This document shows positions 43,017-50,444 of a stretch of DNA of 64,000 nucleotides, piece by piece; within the stretch, counting starts at the first letter, position 1; each line of letters begins with the position of its first letter. The stretch comes from OMII01 sp947467385. Lineage in GTDB: Bacteria; Bdellovibrionota_C; UBA2361; OMII01. Under the pieces are notes generated by a model, which saw only the letters and a list, made by a program, of their open reading frames with translations, was not told the DNA's origin and did no database searches. The stretch lies in NCBI GenBank assembly GCA_044360075.1, contig JBIKLA010000012.1, forward strand, positions 40,948 to 104,947, in the 5' to 3' direction. Position numbers and translations under genes: made by a program.

Positions 43017-43678
43017 CGATGCGCGGCACACTGACAATTTTGCGAAAGGCTCAAGCGGTGGTGGCAGTGGCCGCAGCCGCCTTAATGGCTATCCCATGCG
43101 CAGAAGCCCAGGCCGGCTCTGGCCCGGTGACCGTCAAGGTGAAGGTCGAGATGAAGCCTGACGCCAGCAAGGCTGTGGGGCTTATCATCTCAACCACGGA
43201 GACGCAGCAGATCCCAGAAACCACAATCGAGAAGGTGGGAGACAAGCTCTTCGACATAACATTCAAGGTCGACCGCTCGTCGCTGTCGGCAGACAGCGTG
43301 GCCAGCGCGATGGCGTTCAACGCCGCCGGCGAAATCGCTTTCGCGAACGTCACGCCCGTCTTGGACATTGACGCCACCTCGATCGCCTCGATACCGGACT
43401 GCCCGGCCGAGGACCCGTCTTTTGCGATTCAGTTCAACCAGTACGGGCCGTTGCAGCAGCTGGTAGATGTCCGCACTGAGCGCGCTGAGCTTGCCCGATT
43501 CAAGATCTCTAAGTTGCTCACTCCTGACTTCGCGCACCGACTCACCGAGCTTGAGAATGCGCTCGGGCTCAAGCGGCCAGATCCGCTCAGCTCAAGCCTT
43601 CCTGCGGGCGAGCTCGTCGACCGGCTGTCACGTCTCGACCATGCCCTCAAGAAGTACAAGTCATTCCGCAAGCCCTAG
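43013..43678 (+). CDS. Second exported protein in the kinase operon
   Basis: 221 residues. Signal peptide with a hydrophobic core VVAVAAAALMAIPCAEAQA (cleavage near residue 34). The mature protein begins with a beta-rich domain (PVTVKVKVEMKPDASKAVGLIIST, TETQQIPETTIEKVGDKLFDITFKV) and ends in amphipathic helices (HRLTELENALGLKR, GELVDRLSRLDHALKKY). No family recognised. It overlaps the preceding gene by 4 bases (ATGA), completing a tightly coupled three-gene unit. Confidence 0.7.
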   Translation: MTMRGTLTILRKAQAVVAVAAAALMAIPCAEAQAGSGPVTVKVKVEMKPDASKAVGLIISTTETQQIPETTIEKVGDKLFDITFKVDRSSLSADSVASAMAFNAAGEIAFANVTPVLDIDATSIASIPDCPAEDPSFAIQFNQYGPLQQLVDVRTERAELARFKISKLLTPDFAHRLTELENALGLKRPDPLSSSLPAGELVDRLSRLDHALKKYKSFRKP

Positions 43679-43695
43679 CGCCTTACGCCGCCGCC

Positions 43696-44682
43696 ATGCG
43701 CGACTCCAAGCAAGCCGAAACATCTTCCAGCCCCTCGCCTGACCTCTTGCGCCTGGCGGATACGCTCCGGACGGCCTATCGGTCTTGGATACTCCATTCG
43801 CCGGACGACGGCCCCTCTTCACTCCTCTCGCTCCTCGTTGAGCGTCTGCCGCACATCCCGCCTGACTCCTGGCCTGCGCGCCTCGATTTCGGCGGGGTCT
43901 ACGTTAACGGGCATGCCGCTCTTGCGGACCGGCAGCTTCCGTTCCCATGCAAGGTTGAGTATTACGAGCCGAAGTTCTCCATTGCCGATGCCGCCCAGGT
44001 GTTCCCCCCGTTCGATCCCGGATTTATCCTGCACGCGGACGGCATGATCGCGGTGGCCTACAAGCCCGCAGGGCTCTCGAGCATGCCGGCGAAAGAGCAG
44101 CGCCACTTCAGCCTGAAGGCCTACCTCGATCGCCACTTCGGCACCTCCGTTCACATGCCCTCGCGCCTTGACGTCTCGACGCAGGGCCTCGTTATCGTGA
44201 GCACCAATCCGCGCGCGCACTCAGCGCTACAGCAGGCTTTTGAGTCGCGCCTCGCGCACAAGACATACTTTCTTGCCACCGTGGCTCCGATGCCATGGGA
44301 GCAGCGTTCCGTCAGCCTTCCGATCGGCCGGGATGATCGGCACCCTGTGCTGCGCACCGTTCACGCCGCGGAAGGCCAGTCCGCGCTGACTCACTTCCGC
44401 CGGTCGCACTCGGCAGACTCGGCTGGCCAGTCAGTCACCGTTGTCCGTGCCGAGCCCGTCTCGGGCCGCACCCACCAGATTCGGGTCCATGCAGCGTCGC
44501 AGGGAATCCCGATTCTCGGCGACAATTTTTACGGCGGCGCAGTCGCTGGCTATTTGCACCTCGTGAGCTTTTCAATCGCAGTGCCCCATCCGCTCACTGG
44601 GCAGCCACTTGAGATCTCCCTGCCGCAAAGCTTGCGGCCGGACTGGCTGGCGGATTCGCTTTTTTCCACTCAGCCGCGCTAG
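43696..44682 (+). CDS. RluA-family pseudouridine synthase
   Basis: 328 residues. The catalytic Asp lies in SRLDVSTQGLVI (about 157-168), AVAYKPAGLSSMPA is the upstream motif and GRTHQIRVHAASQGIPILGDNFYGG the RluA C-terminal signature. The N-terminal part (LVERLPHIPPDSWPARLDFGGVYVNGH) is a weak S4-like domain. It isomerises uridine in rRNA or tRNA; which position cannot be told. It follows the kinase operon by 17 bases, so it may be cotranscribed. Confidence 0.88.
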   Translation: MRDSKQAETSSSPSPDLLRLADTLRTAYRSWILHSPDDGPSSLLSLLVERLPHIPPDSWPARLDFGGVYVNGHAALADRQLPFPCKVEYYEPKFSIADAAQVFPPFDPGFILHADGMIAVAYKPAGLSSMPAKEQRHFSLKAYLDRHFGTSVHMPSRLDVSTQGLVIVSTNPRAHSALQQAFESRLAHKTYFLATVAPMPWEQRSVSLPIGRDDRHPVLRTVHAAEGQSALTHFRRSHSADSAGQSVTVVRAEPVSGRTHQIRVHAASQGIPILGDNFYGGAVAGYLHLVSFSIAVPHPLTGQPLEISLPQSLRPDWLADSLFSTQPR

Positions 44683-44715
44683 TCCCACGGCAGCGCTACA
44701 ATTCTGCCGTCGACT

Positions 44716-44745
44716 CTTGAAAATCCTCGGGGGCGTGCCTACTTC
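44716..44745 (+). promoter_or_regulatory. Heat-shock (sigma-32-like) promoter candidate for hsp20
   Basis: CTTGAAA at 44716-44722 matches the sigma-32 -35 element; CCTACTTC at 44738-44745 is a partial match to the CCCCATNT -10 element, with 15 bases between. The small heat-shock gene starts about 75 bases downstream. Confidence 0.4.
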
Positions 44746-44819
44746 ATAAAACAGAGCATGCGATGTGGCCACGTCGCTCATGAAACTATGAGTTACAAAA
44801 CAACATGGAGAATGAGCGT

Positions 44820-45308
44820 ATGAATGTTAGAGATCTTGTGCCCTGGTTGAGCGATTCCGTGATTCATCGCGGTGATCCCTTCTCGCTTTTGCACTCGCAC
44901 ATTAACAGCCTTTTTGCAGACGCCTACTCCGCGCCTCGAGGCAGCGGCACCCCGTCTCACGCTTTCGCTGACTTTGCGCCACGCGTGAACGTCACGGAGT
45001 CAGATCAGGCATTCACTGTCACGGCCGAATTGCCGGGCATCGTCGAGAAGGACGTTAACGTGAGCTTCAAGGAGCGGGTGCTCACCTTCAGCGGCGAGAG
45101 GAAAAACTCCGCCGAGAGCAAGGCTGGAGCAGAGCCGTCGTACACGGAGTCCTCTTTCGGGACATTCCGCAGGGCGCTTCGGTTGGGGGCTGAGATCGAC
45201 GAGGAGAAGATCACAGCTTCAATCAAGAACGGGCTGCTCACCGTGGTGCTTCCAAAGAGCACTGAAGACCGCATGGCCGGCAGGAAGATCAGCATCCAGT
45301 CCGAATAG
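44820..45308 (+). CDS. Small heat-shock protein, Hsp20 family
   Basis: 162 residues. The alpha-crystallin domain spans about 50-145: APRVNVTESDQAFTVTAELPGIVEKDVNVSFKERVLTFSGERK, FGTFRRALRLGAEIDEEKITASIKNGLLTVVLPK, with the characteristic GLLTVVLPK strand. It is an ATP-independent holdase. Two starts are possible: ATG 44805 and ATG 44820; I prefer the latter because GGAGA at 44807-44811 is well placed for it. A hairpin follows the stop. Confidence 0.9.
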   Translation: MNVRDLVPWLSDSVIHRGDPFSLLHSHINSLFADAYSAPRGSGTPSHAFADFAPRVNVTESDQAFTVTAELPGIVEKDVNVSFKERVLTFSGERKNSAESKAGAEPSYTESSFGTFRRALRLGAEIDEEKITASIKNGLLTVVLPKSTEDRMAGRKISIQSE

Positions 45309-45313
45309 CCATA

Positions 45314-45330
45314 CCGGCATCCCCTGCCGG
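45314..45330 (+). terminator. Hairpin after hsp20
   Basis: CCGGCA-TCCCC-TGCCGG, a 6-bp GC-rich stem with a 5-base loop, 5 bases after the hsp20 stop. No T run, so it may stabilise the mRNA end rather than terminate. Confidence 0.4.
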
Positions 45331-45580
45331 CATCCCGCAAGCGGCGCGGCTCTCCTGCAGGGCGGCGCCGCCTGCGGGTCAAGGCCTCTAGCCGACCGAT
45401 TTCGCCCATCCTGACGCGAATCATGCCCCAGAGTGATCACGCGTTCCCTCAACAAGTTACCATTTAACTCATCGGCATCTTGCCGTACTATCTGCGCCCG
45501 AAGATAAGGCTCTTCGCTTGACTTCTCAACGCGTACATACTGGCGCCAAGCACACGGCGGCGCCCATCAAGGAGACACTG

Positions 45581-46717
45581 ATGTCGACAAAGGTAATGAT
45601 CGTAGAGGATGAGGGTGTGGTCGCCCTCGACATGACACACGAGCTCCAGTCCGCCGGATACTCGGTCGTCTGTCACGTCACCAACGGCGAGGAGGCAATC
45701 CAAAAAGCGCTTGAGCTCAGGCCCGACGTAGTCCTCATGGATATAACCATTCAGGGTCCCATCGACGGCATTACCGCCGCGGAGCGGATTGTCGAGAAGC
45801 TCAACGTGCCAATCGTTTTCGTTACGGCCCACGCCGACGAGGTCACGTTGGCCCGCGCGAAAATTGTCCGGCCGAGCGGCTACATCCTCAAGCCATTCGA
45901 GCCAAATGAGCTGCGCGCAAATATAGAGATCGCAATTCACAAGGCACAGGCGCGGGTCGCCGAGCCATTAGAGGAGCTGGATGAGGGCCTGAAGCTTCCC
46001 GAAGAGCTGGCTGAGATGCCGGGCGGCATCGATGAGTACAAGTATGAGGCGATGAAGGCCATCGGGCTCTTTGAGGGGATGGCCCTCAAGGATCTGCACG
46101 ACATCGCCGGCTGCGCGGCCGTGCGAGACGTGAATGCGGGAGAGTTCGTGTCGATGGACGGCGAGCGACCCCAGTTCGGTTTCATGGTTATTTCGGGCCG
46201 CCTGGCGGTAATAAAGTCCACGCCGCAGGGGAAGGAGCTCACCCTTGAGCTTCTCATTCCGGGCGACTGCACAGGAATCCTGCGTGCGCTTGAACCGACC
46301 GAGATGGACACGTCGATTCGCGGCCAGGTTGACGCCAAGATCCTTGCCATACCGACGCCCAACCTCCGGGCCGTTGTGGAGAAAAATCCGTTAATTTATC
46401 GACGCATCGCGATCGAGCTGATGCAGCGATCTCGCAGGGCGAACAACCTGGCGCTTGGGCTCGCTCACTCGCGCGTCGAGAGCCGTATCGTCGCCGCCCT
46501 TCTCGCTCTCGCTCCGCGCTTCGGGAGGCCGGCCTCATCGCAGGACCAAACCCGCATCTTCTTGACACGCAAGGAGCTTGCCGACCTTACCGGCACGACC
46601 CCTGAGACCGCCATCCGCGTGACAAAGAACCTCGAGCGCGAAGGGCTGCTCGACCTGACGAAACCCGGTGTCATCAAGATCCTCTCGCTGCAGCAGCTCA
46701 AGGAAGCTGTAGAGTAA
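45581..46717 (+). CDS. Fusion regulator: response-regulator receiver + cNMP-binding + Crp-type HTH
   Basis: 378 residues from ATG 45581, with AAGGAGA at 45569-45575. The receiver domain (about 1-120) has the acidic pair Glu9/Asp10, phospho-acceptor Asp54 in LMDITIQGP, Thr in FVTAHA and Lys in ILKPFEPNE. A cyclic-nucleotide-binding beta barrel follows (about 165-280, GEFVSMDGERPQFGFMVISGRLAVI, IPGDCTGIL) and a Crp/Fnr winged helix (TRKELADLTGTTPETAIRVTKNLEREGL). The cNMP phosphate cassette is not typical. Such a fusion would link phosphorelay input to Crp-type DNA binding. The sensor kinase is not adjacent. Confidence 0.88.
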   Translation: MSTKVMIVEDEGVVALDMTHELQSAGYSVVCHVTNGEEAIQKALELRPDVVLMDITIQGPIDGITAAERIVEKLNVPIVFVTAHADEVTLARAKIVRPSGYILKPFEPNELRANIEIAIHKAQARVAEPLEELDEGLKLPEELAEMPGGIDEYKYEAMKAIGLFEGMALKDLHDIAGCAAVRDVNAGEFVSMDGERPQFGFMVISGRLAVIKSTPQGKELTLELLIPGDCTGILRALEPTEMDTSIRGQVDAKILAIPTPNLRAVVEKNPLIYRRIAIELMQRSRRANNLALGLAHSRVESRIVAALLALAPRFGRPASSQDQTRIFLTRKELADLTGTTPETAIRVTKNLEREGLLDLTKPGVIKILSLQQLKEAVE

Positions 46718-46821
46718 CGAAGCTGCATGACTGCTCTCACACGGCACTCCGTGGGCGCCTCGCGCTCACGGATCACCATTGCTACGATCGTGGTAGCTTT
46801 GAAAGCACTATAGGAGGCCCC

Positions 46822-47073
46822 ATGAGCAGCACACCGTATATCGAGCGTCTCATTCATGAATTTAACGGGCGCAATCCGGACTACGTCGGGGCGCACGATG
46901 CGCATCTCGCCTCAATCCTTGAGGCAGTTGACGGGCTCCCCTCTCCTGAGAAGGAAGAGCGCCTCGTTGAGCTCATTCTTGAGGGCGACGAGCGCGCTGG
47001 TTGCAGCGAACCTTCACCCCCAGCCACCCGCACGGCAACGGGGCATGAGGCCAGCGGCGCATTCCATCCGTAA
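46822..47073 (+). CDS. Small hypothetical protein
   Basis: 83 residues, acidic, without Cys-rich motif or membrane segment. AGGAGG at 46812-46817 stands 4 bases before ATG 46822. The N-terminal 55 residues are predicted helical (YIERLIHEFNGRNPDYVGAH, EAVDGLPSPEKEERLVELIL), the tail is Thr/Ala/Pro-rich and disordered. No family recognised. It is convergent with arfB, with 7 bases between stops. Confidence 0.55.
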   Translation: MSSTPYIERLIHEFNGRNPDYVGAHDAHLASILEAVDGLPSPEKEERLVELILEGDERAGCSEPSPPATRTATGHEASGAFHP

Positions 47074-47080
47074 CGGTCAC

Positions 47081-47539
47081 TTATTCATCATCTCCCGGCT
47101 TCACTCGATGCCGAGAGGTCTTTACTGCACTACGGGTTTTCTTTGCCTCCACGCGGCGGCGGATGCTGGCCCTCGTTCGGGAGGTGGGGACCCTCTTTTT
47201 GGGCGGTCGCATCGCCGCCCGCAGAATTTCGTGCAGCTTCTCAATTGCGTCCTCGCGGTTGAGCCCCTGGCTGCGGTGGCGCTGTGACGTCATGGAGATC
47301 GCGCCGGACCCATCCAGGTGACTCAACACCGCCGGATGAGATCCGATGCGGCCCTTCTGTTCCCAGGTGAGTGCAGACGAATTAATATAGTCGAACGCCA
47401 CGGTCACTTTAGTCTCGACCTTGTTGACGTTCTGGCCACCTGGGCCGCTTGAGCGGGCGGTCGACACGATTAGTTCACTCGCCGGTATGCAAAACGTCTT
47501 TACCCTGCTGTTTTTTGGGGGCGCGCGGCCGTTAGTCAT
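47081..47539 (-). CDS. arfB: Alternative ribosome-rescue factor ArfB (codon-independent peptidyl-tRNA hydrolase)
   Basis: 152 residues. The catalytic GGQ tripeptide is in SSGPGGQNVNKVETKVTVAFD, with the flanking helix typical of class I release-factor-like proteins, and there is no codon-recognition domain. The C-terminal tail is Arg/Lys-rich (KKRVPTSRTRASIRRRVEAKKTR), which in ArfB enters the empty mRNA channel. It frees stalled ribosomes on non-stop mRNAs. Start ATG 47539. Confidence 0.9.
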   Translation of the reverse strand: MTNGRAPPKNSRVKTFCIPASELIVSTARSSGPGGQNVNKVETKVTVAFDYINSSALTWEQKGRIGSHPAVLSHLDGSGAISMTSQRHRSQGLNREDAIEKLHEILRAAMRPPKKRVPTSRTRASIRRRVEAKKTRSAVKTSRHRVKPGDDE

Positions 47540-47705
47540 CCCCGCATCCTAGCACCTCAAGCAAGGCGCTTCTCGCCCCTTTTTGCGGCCTCATTCGCGA
47601 GGTAAAACTCATGTTTGCTCCTGCGCCCGAAGTGAAGTATTTAATCTCTCACGGAGCCAGGGGCCCCCCTTCCCAGGCCACTCATCGCGTAGGAGCACTC
47701 ATACT

Positions 47706-49103
47706 ATGGCTAGTCAGTCCAAGGATCTCATCGTTTTAGGTTCCGGTCCGGGCGGGTACGTTGCGGCGATCCGCGCTGCCCAACTCGGCCGCACAGTGTC
47801 GATCATCGAGCGCGAGGCTCTCGGCGGCGTGTGTCTCAACTGGGGCTGCATTCCGTCCAAGGCGCTGCTCCGCTCGGCCCAGCTCTACAACGACATGAAG
47901 CACGCCAAGGATTTCGGCTTCGAGACCGGCAAGATTTCCATCGATTTCCCGCGCATCATCGAACGTTCCCGTGAGGTGGCGAACAAGCTTTCAGGCGGCG
48001 TGAGCTACCTCATGCGCAAGGGCAAGATAGAGGTTATCTCAGGCAATGGAGTTATTGAGAAGGGCAACAAGCTGGTTGTCACCGACTCGTCACGTAAGAG
48101 CACCACGTACGACTTTAAGGACATCATCATCGCCACTGGCGCGCGCCCCCGCCCGTTCCCCGGTGTCGAGACAGACGGCGAGGTAATCCACACCTCGCGC
48201 ACGATCCTCGAGAACAAGAAGCAGCCGCAGAAGCTTCTCATCATCGGCGCTGGAGCGATCGGTATCGAGTTCGCCTATTTCTTCAGCTCCCTTGGAACAC
48301 AGGTCACCGTCGTTGAGATGGCCGACCAGATCCTGCCAGTCGAGGACACGGAGGTCTCCCAGGCTCTTGAAAAGATCTTAACCAAGAATGGGATGACGAT
48401 CCGCACCTCAACGGGTGTCCATGATCTCAAGCGCTCCGGCAAGACCGTCTCGGCGACCCTAAAGGGCAAGAACGGCGAGGAGAAATGGAGCGGCGACGCC
48501 TGCCTCGTTGCCATCGGCATCATGCCCAACACCGAGAACATCGGGCTTGAAAATGCTGGTATCGAGACAAACCGCGGATTCATCAAGGTTGACGAGCTCA
48601 TGCGCACCAGCGTGCCGCACCACTACGCTCTCGGCGATGTAGCCGGCGGCCCGGCGCTCGCGCACAAGGCGAGCCACGAGGCAATCGTTGCGGCCGAGGT
48701 CGCAGCGGGCAAGTCAAAGCACGCCATGAAGTACGACAACATCCCGGGCTGCACGTACTGCCAGCCGCAGGTGGCGTCAGTCGGCCTCACTGAGCGCGCC
48801 TGTAAGGAGAAAGGCCTCAAGTACCGCGTCGGCAAGATGCCCTTCCAGGCGGTCGGCAAGGCCATCGCCATCGGCGAGCAGGACGGCTTCGTAAAGGTCA
48901 TCATCGACGATCAGGTCGGCGAGATCCTCGGCGTCCACATCATTCACGCCGAGGCAACCGAGCTCATCTCTGAAGCCGCAATCATCCGCTCTCACGAGGG
49001 GATCGCAGCGAGCGTCGTCGACACGATTCACCCGCATCCGACCCTCTCAGAGGCGCTTATGGAGGCTATGGCTATCGCCCTTGGAAGACCGATTAACTTC
49101 TAA
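47706..49103 (+). CDS. lpdA: Dihydrolipoyl dehydrogenase (E3)
   Basis: 465 residues from ATG 47706 with AGGAG at 47691-47695. FAD-binding GSGPGGYVAAIRAAQLG (about 11-27), the redox disulfide GGVCLNWGCIPSK (Cys pair), the NAD loop GAGAIGIEFAYFFSSLG and the C-terminal catalytic HPHPTLSEALMEA are all present. It reoxidises lipoyl groups of the 2-oxoacid dehydrogenase complex, whose E1 and E2 are encoded downstream. lipB follows with 10 bases between, so lipoylation and E3 are produced together. Confidence 0.95.
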   Translation: MASQSKDLIVLGSGPGGYVAAIRAAQLGRTVSIIEREALGGVCLNWGCIPSKALLRSAQLYNDMKHAKDFGFETGKISIDFPRIIERSREVANKLSGGVSYLMRKGKIEVISGNGVIEKGNKLVVTDSSRKSTTYDFKDIIIATGARPRPFPGVETDGEVIHTSRTILENKKQPQKLLIIGAGAIGIEFAYFFSSLGTQVTVVEMADQILPVEDTEVSQALEKILTKNGMTIRTSTGVHDLKRSGKTVSATLKGKNGEEKWSGDACLVAIGIMPNTENIGLENAGIETNRGFIKVDELMRTSVPHHYALGDVAGGPALAHKASHEAIVAAEVAAGKSKHAMKYDNIPGCTYCQPQVASVGLTERACKEKGLKYRVGKMPFQAVGKAIAIGEQDGFVKVIIDDQVGEILGVHIIHAEATELISEAAIIRSHEGIAASVVDTIHPHPTLSEALMEAMAIALGRPINF

Positions 49104-49113
49104 CAGCCAGGAC

Positions 49114-49779
49114 GTGACAGAAACCGGAATCGAAAAGCTGCCTCTTGAGGTGTATGACCTCGGAGTTATCGACTACGACAAGGCGCTTGAGCTTCAGCGG
49201 CACTACCACAAGAAACTGATCGAGGGCACGCAGGAAGATCTCCTTCTCGTGTGCTCACACTCTCCGGTTTTCACGTGCGGAACGTCGACCGCCGATGAGC
49301 ATATCTACCGGCCAGCCGAGGAGCTGGCGAGAGAGGGCTCACCGCTGGTCAAGGTGGAGCGCGGCGGAAGCGTCACGTACCACGGCCCGGAGCAGTCGAT
49401 CTTCTATCCGATCATCAGCCTCCATAATCACAAGACCGACGTGGGCTGGTACATGCGCTCGCTTGAGGAGGTGGTAATCCGCACGCTCTCTGACTACGGC
49501 ATCACGGGCATCCGCGTTCCGGGCAAGACCGGCGTGTGGCTCGACGAAGGAAGCAAGATCGCGTTTAGCGGCGTGCGTATCTCGCGCTGGTGCACGCTGC
49601 ATGGCTTTTCCGTTAACGTGCTGCCGTGCTCCGAGCGCTTCAAGGCAATAAACCCGTGCGGCCTGGGCGACATTAAGGTGGTTTCGATTGCTGAGCTTGC
49701 GTCGGCGCCGGTCTCAGTTCCCGAAGCTAATCGCCGACTGTTGCGTCACTTCCTCGACCTGTTCGGGTACGAAACATAA
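49114..49779 (+). CDS. lipB: Octanoyl-[ACP]:protein octanoyltransferase
   Basis: 221 residues. It transfers octanoate from ACP to lipoyl domains, the first step of lipoate synthesis. Motifs: RGGSVTYHGPEQSIFYPII, KTGVWLDEGSKIAFSGVRISRWCTLHGFSVNV with the catalytic Lys, and NPCGLGDIKVVSI with the catalytic Cys. The GTG at 49114 follows the lpdA stop and is preferred to the TTG at 49081, which lies inside lpdA. lipA is not in the window. Its target is the lipoyl Lys of the E2 at 53354. Confidence 0.9.
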   Translation: MTETGIEKLPLEVYDLGVIDYDKALELQRHYHKKLIEGTQEDLLLVCSHSPVFTCGTSTADEHIYRPAEELAREGSPLVKVERGGSVTYHGPEQSIFYPIISLHNHKTDVGWYMRSLEEVVIRTLSDYGITGIRVPGKTGVWLDEGSKIAFSGVRISRWCTLHGFSVNVLPCSERFKAINPCGLGDIKVVSIAELASAPVSVPEANRRLLRHFLDLFGYET

Positions 49780-49810
49780 GAACCTCGAGGCCTTAGCCCG
49801 TACGCATTCT

Positions 49811-49839
49811 TTGAGTAGCGCTCAACAGTCCCCTATAAT
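49811..49839 (+). promoter_or_regulatory. Sigma-70-type promoter
   Basis: TTGAGT (49811-49816) and perfect TATAAT (49834-49839) separated by 17 bases, 23 bases before the small gene at 49863. This is one of the best promoter matches in the window. Confidence 0.65.
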
Positions 49840-49862
49840 AGAGGCATTGAAGGCTTACTCCC

Positions 49863-50240
49863 ATGACGTTTTTCTCCCGTGACATGCTCCAGCAGCGCCG
49901 CGAGCTGGGCCTTGCGCCTATCGGTGGCCGGGCGCAGGACGACTCGCTGCTGGATCTCTCCTCTCTGCCGACAGGAGCTCTGCAGGCCCGTCTGCAGCGG
50001 CTCGACGATCTTCTCAAGGCGCTCTGGAGCCACCCTCACGACCTGCGCGTGATGTCGACCATAGACGACCTCGTCCACACCCCCAATCGGGCCCTGCGCA
50101 GCGCCTACGTTCACGAGGCTGCCTTATTCGTGCACCACCGCGACCGGGGAGAGTTTGCAAGCCTGCCAGAGCGGCTCGACCATCAGCGCAGGGCCTACGA
50201 GCACCTTCGCTGCCTGGCTGTCACGAAAGCACTCGCGTAA
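49863..50240 (+). CDS. Hypothetical protein
   Basis: 125 residues, helical, with Leu- and Arg-rich segments (ALQARLQRLDDLLKALWSHP) and a His-rich region (YVHEAALFVHHRDRG). No signal peptide, no membrane segment, no known family. GAAGG stands about 10 bases before ATG and a near-consensus promoter lies upstream, so it is very probably expressed alone. It lies between lipB and the E1 gene; a link to the complex is only positional. Confidence 0.6.
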   Translation: MTFFSRDMLQQRRELGLAPIGGRAQDDSLLDLSSLPTGALQARLQRLDDLLKALWSHPHDLRVMSTIDDLVHTPNRALRSAYVHEAALFVHHRDRGEFASLPERLDHQRRAYEHLRCLAVTKALA

Positions 50241-50326
50241 CCCGAAGAAGATATTGAACAAGCTCAACAGCTGCATGCAGCGGAACACTTTTCGCATCTT
50301 TAGCATAGCAGCCGAGATCGCATAGG

Positions 50327-50338
50327 TGGTGATCACCA
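50327..50338. promoter_or_regulatory. Palindromic operator candidate upstream of the E1 gene
   Basis: TGGTGATCACCA is a perfect 12-bp palindrome, followed by a further half-like TTGGTGAT at about 50343-50350. It lies 106 bases ahead of the E1 start in a 200-base gene-free region. A dimeric regulator could bind. Confidence 0.35.
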
Positions 50339-50444
50339 TCGTTTGGTGATATAGCCCAAGAAATTACGCTCACGCTTTGGGCTCTTTGTGCCATCACGTA
50401 TCACTTGTTCGCCGCCTCTTTTGGCTTAACCGACTGGATTCAAC

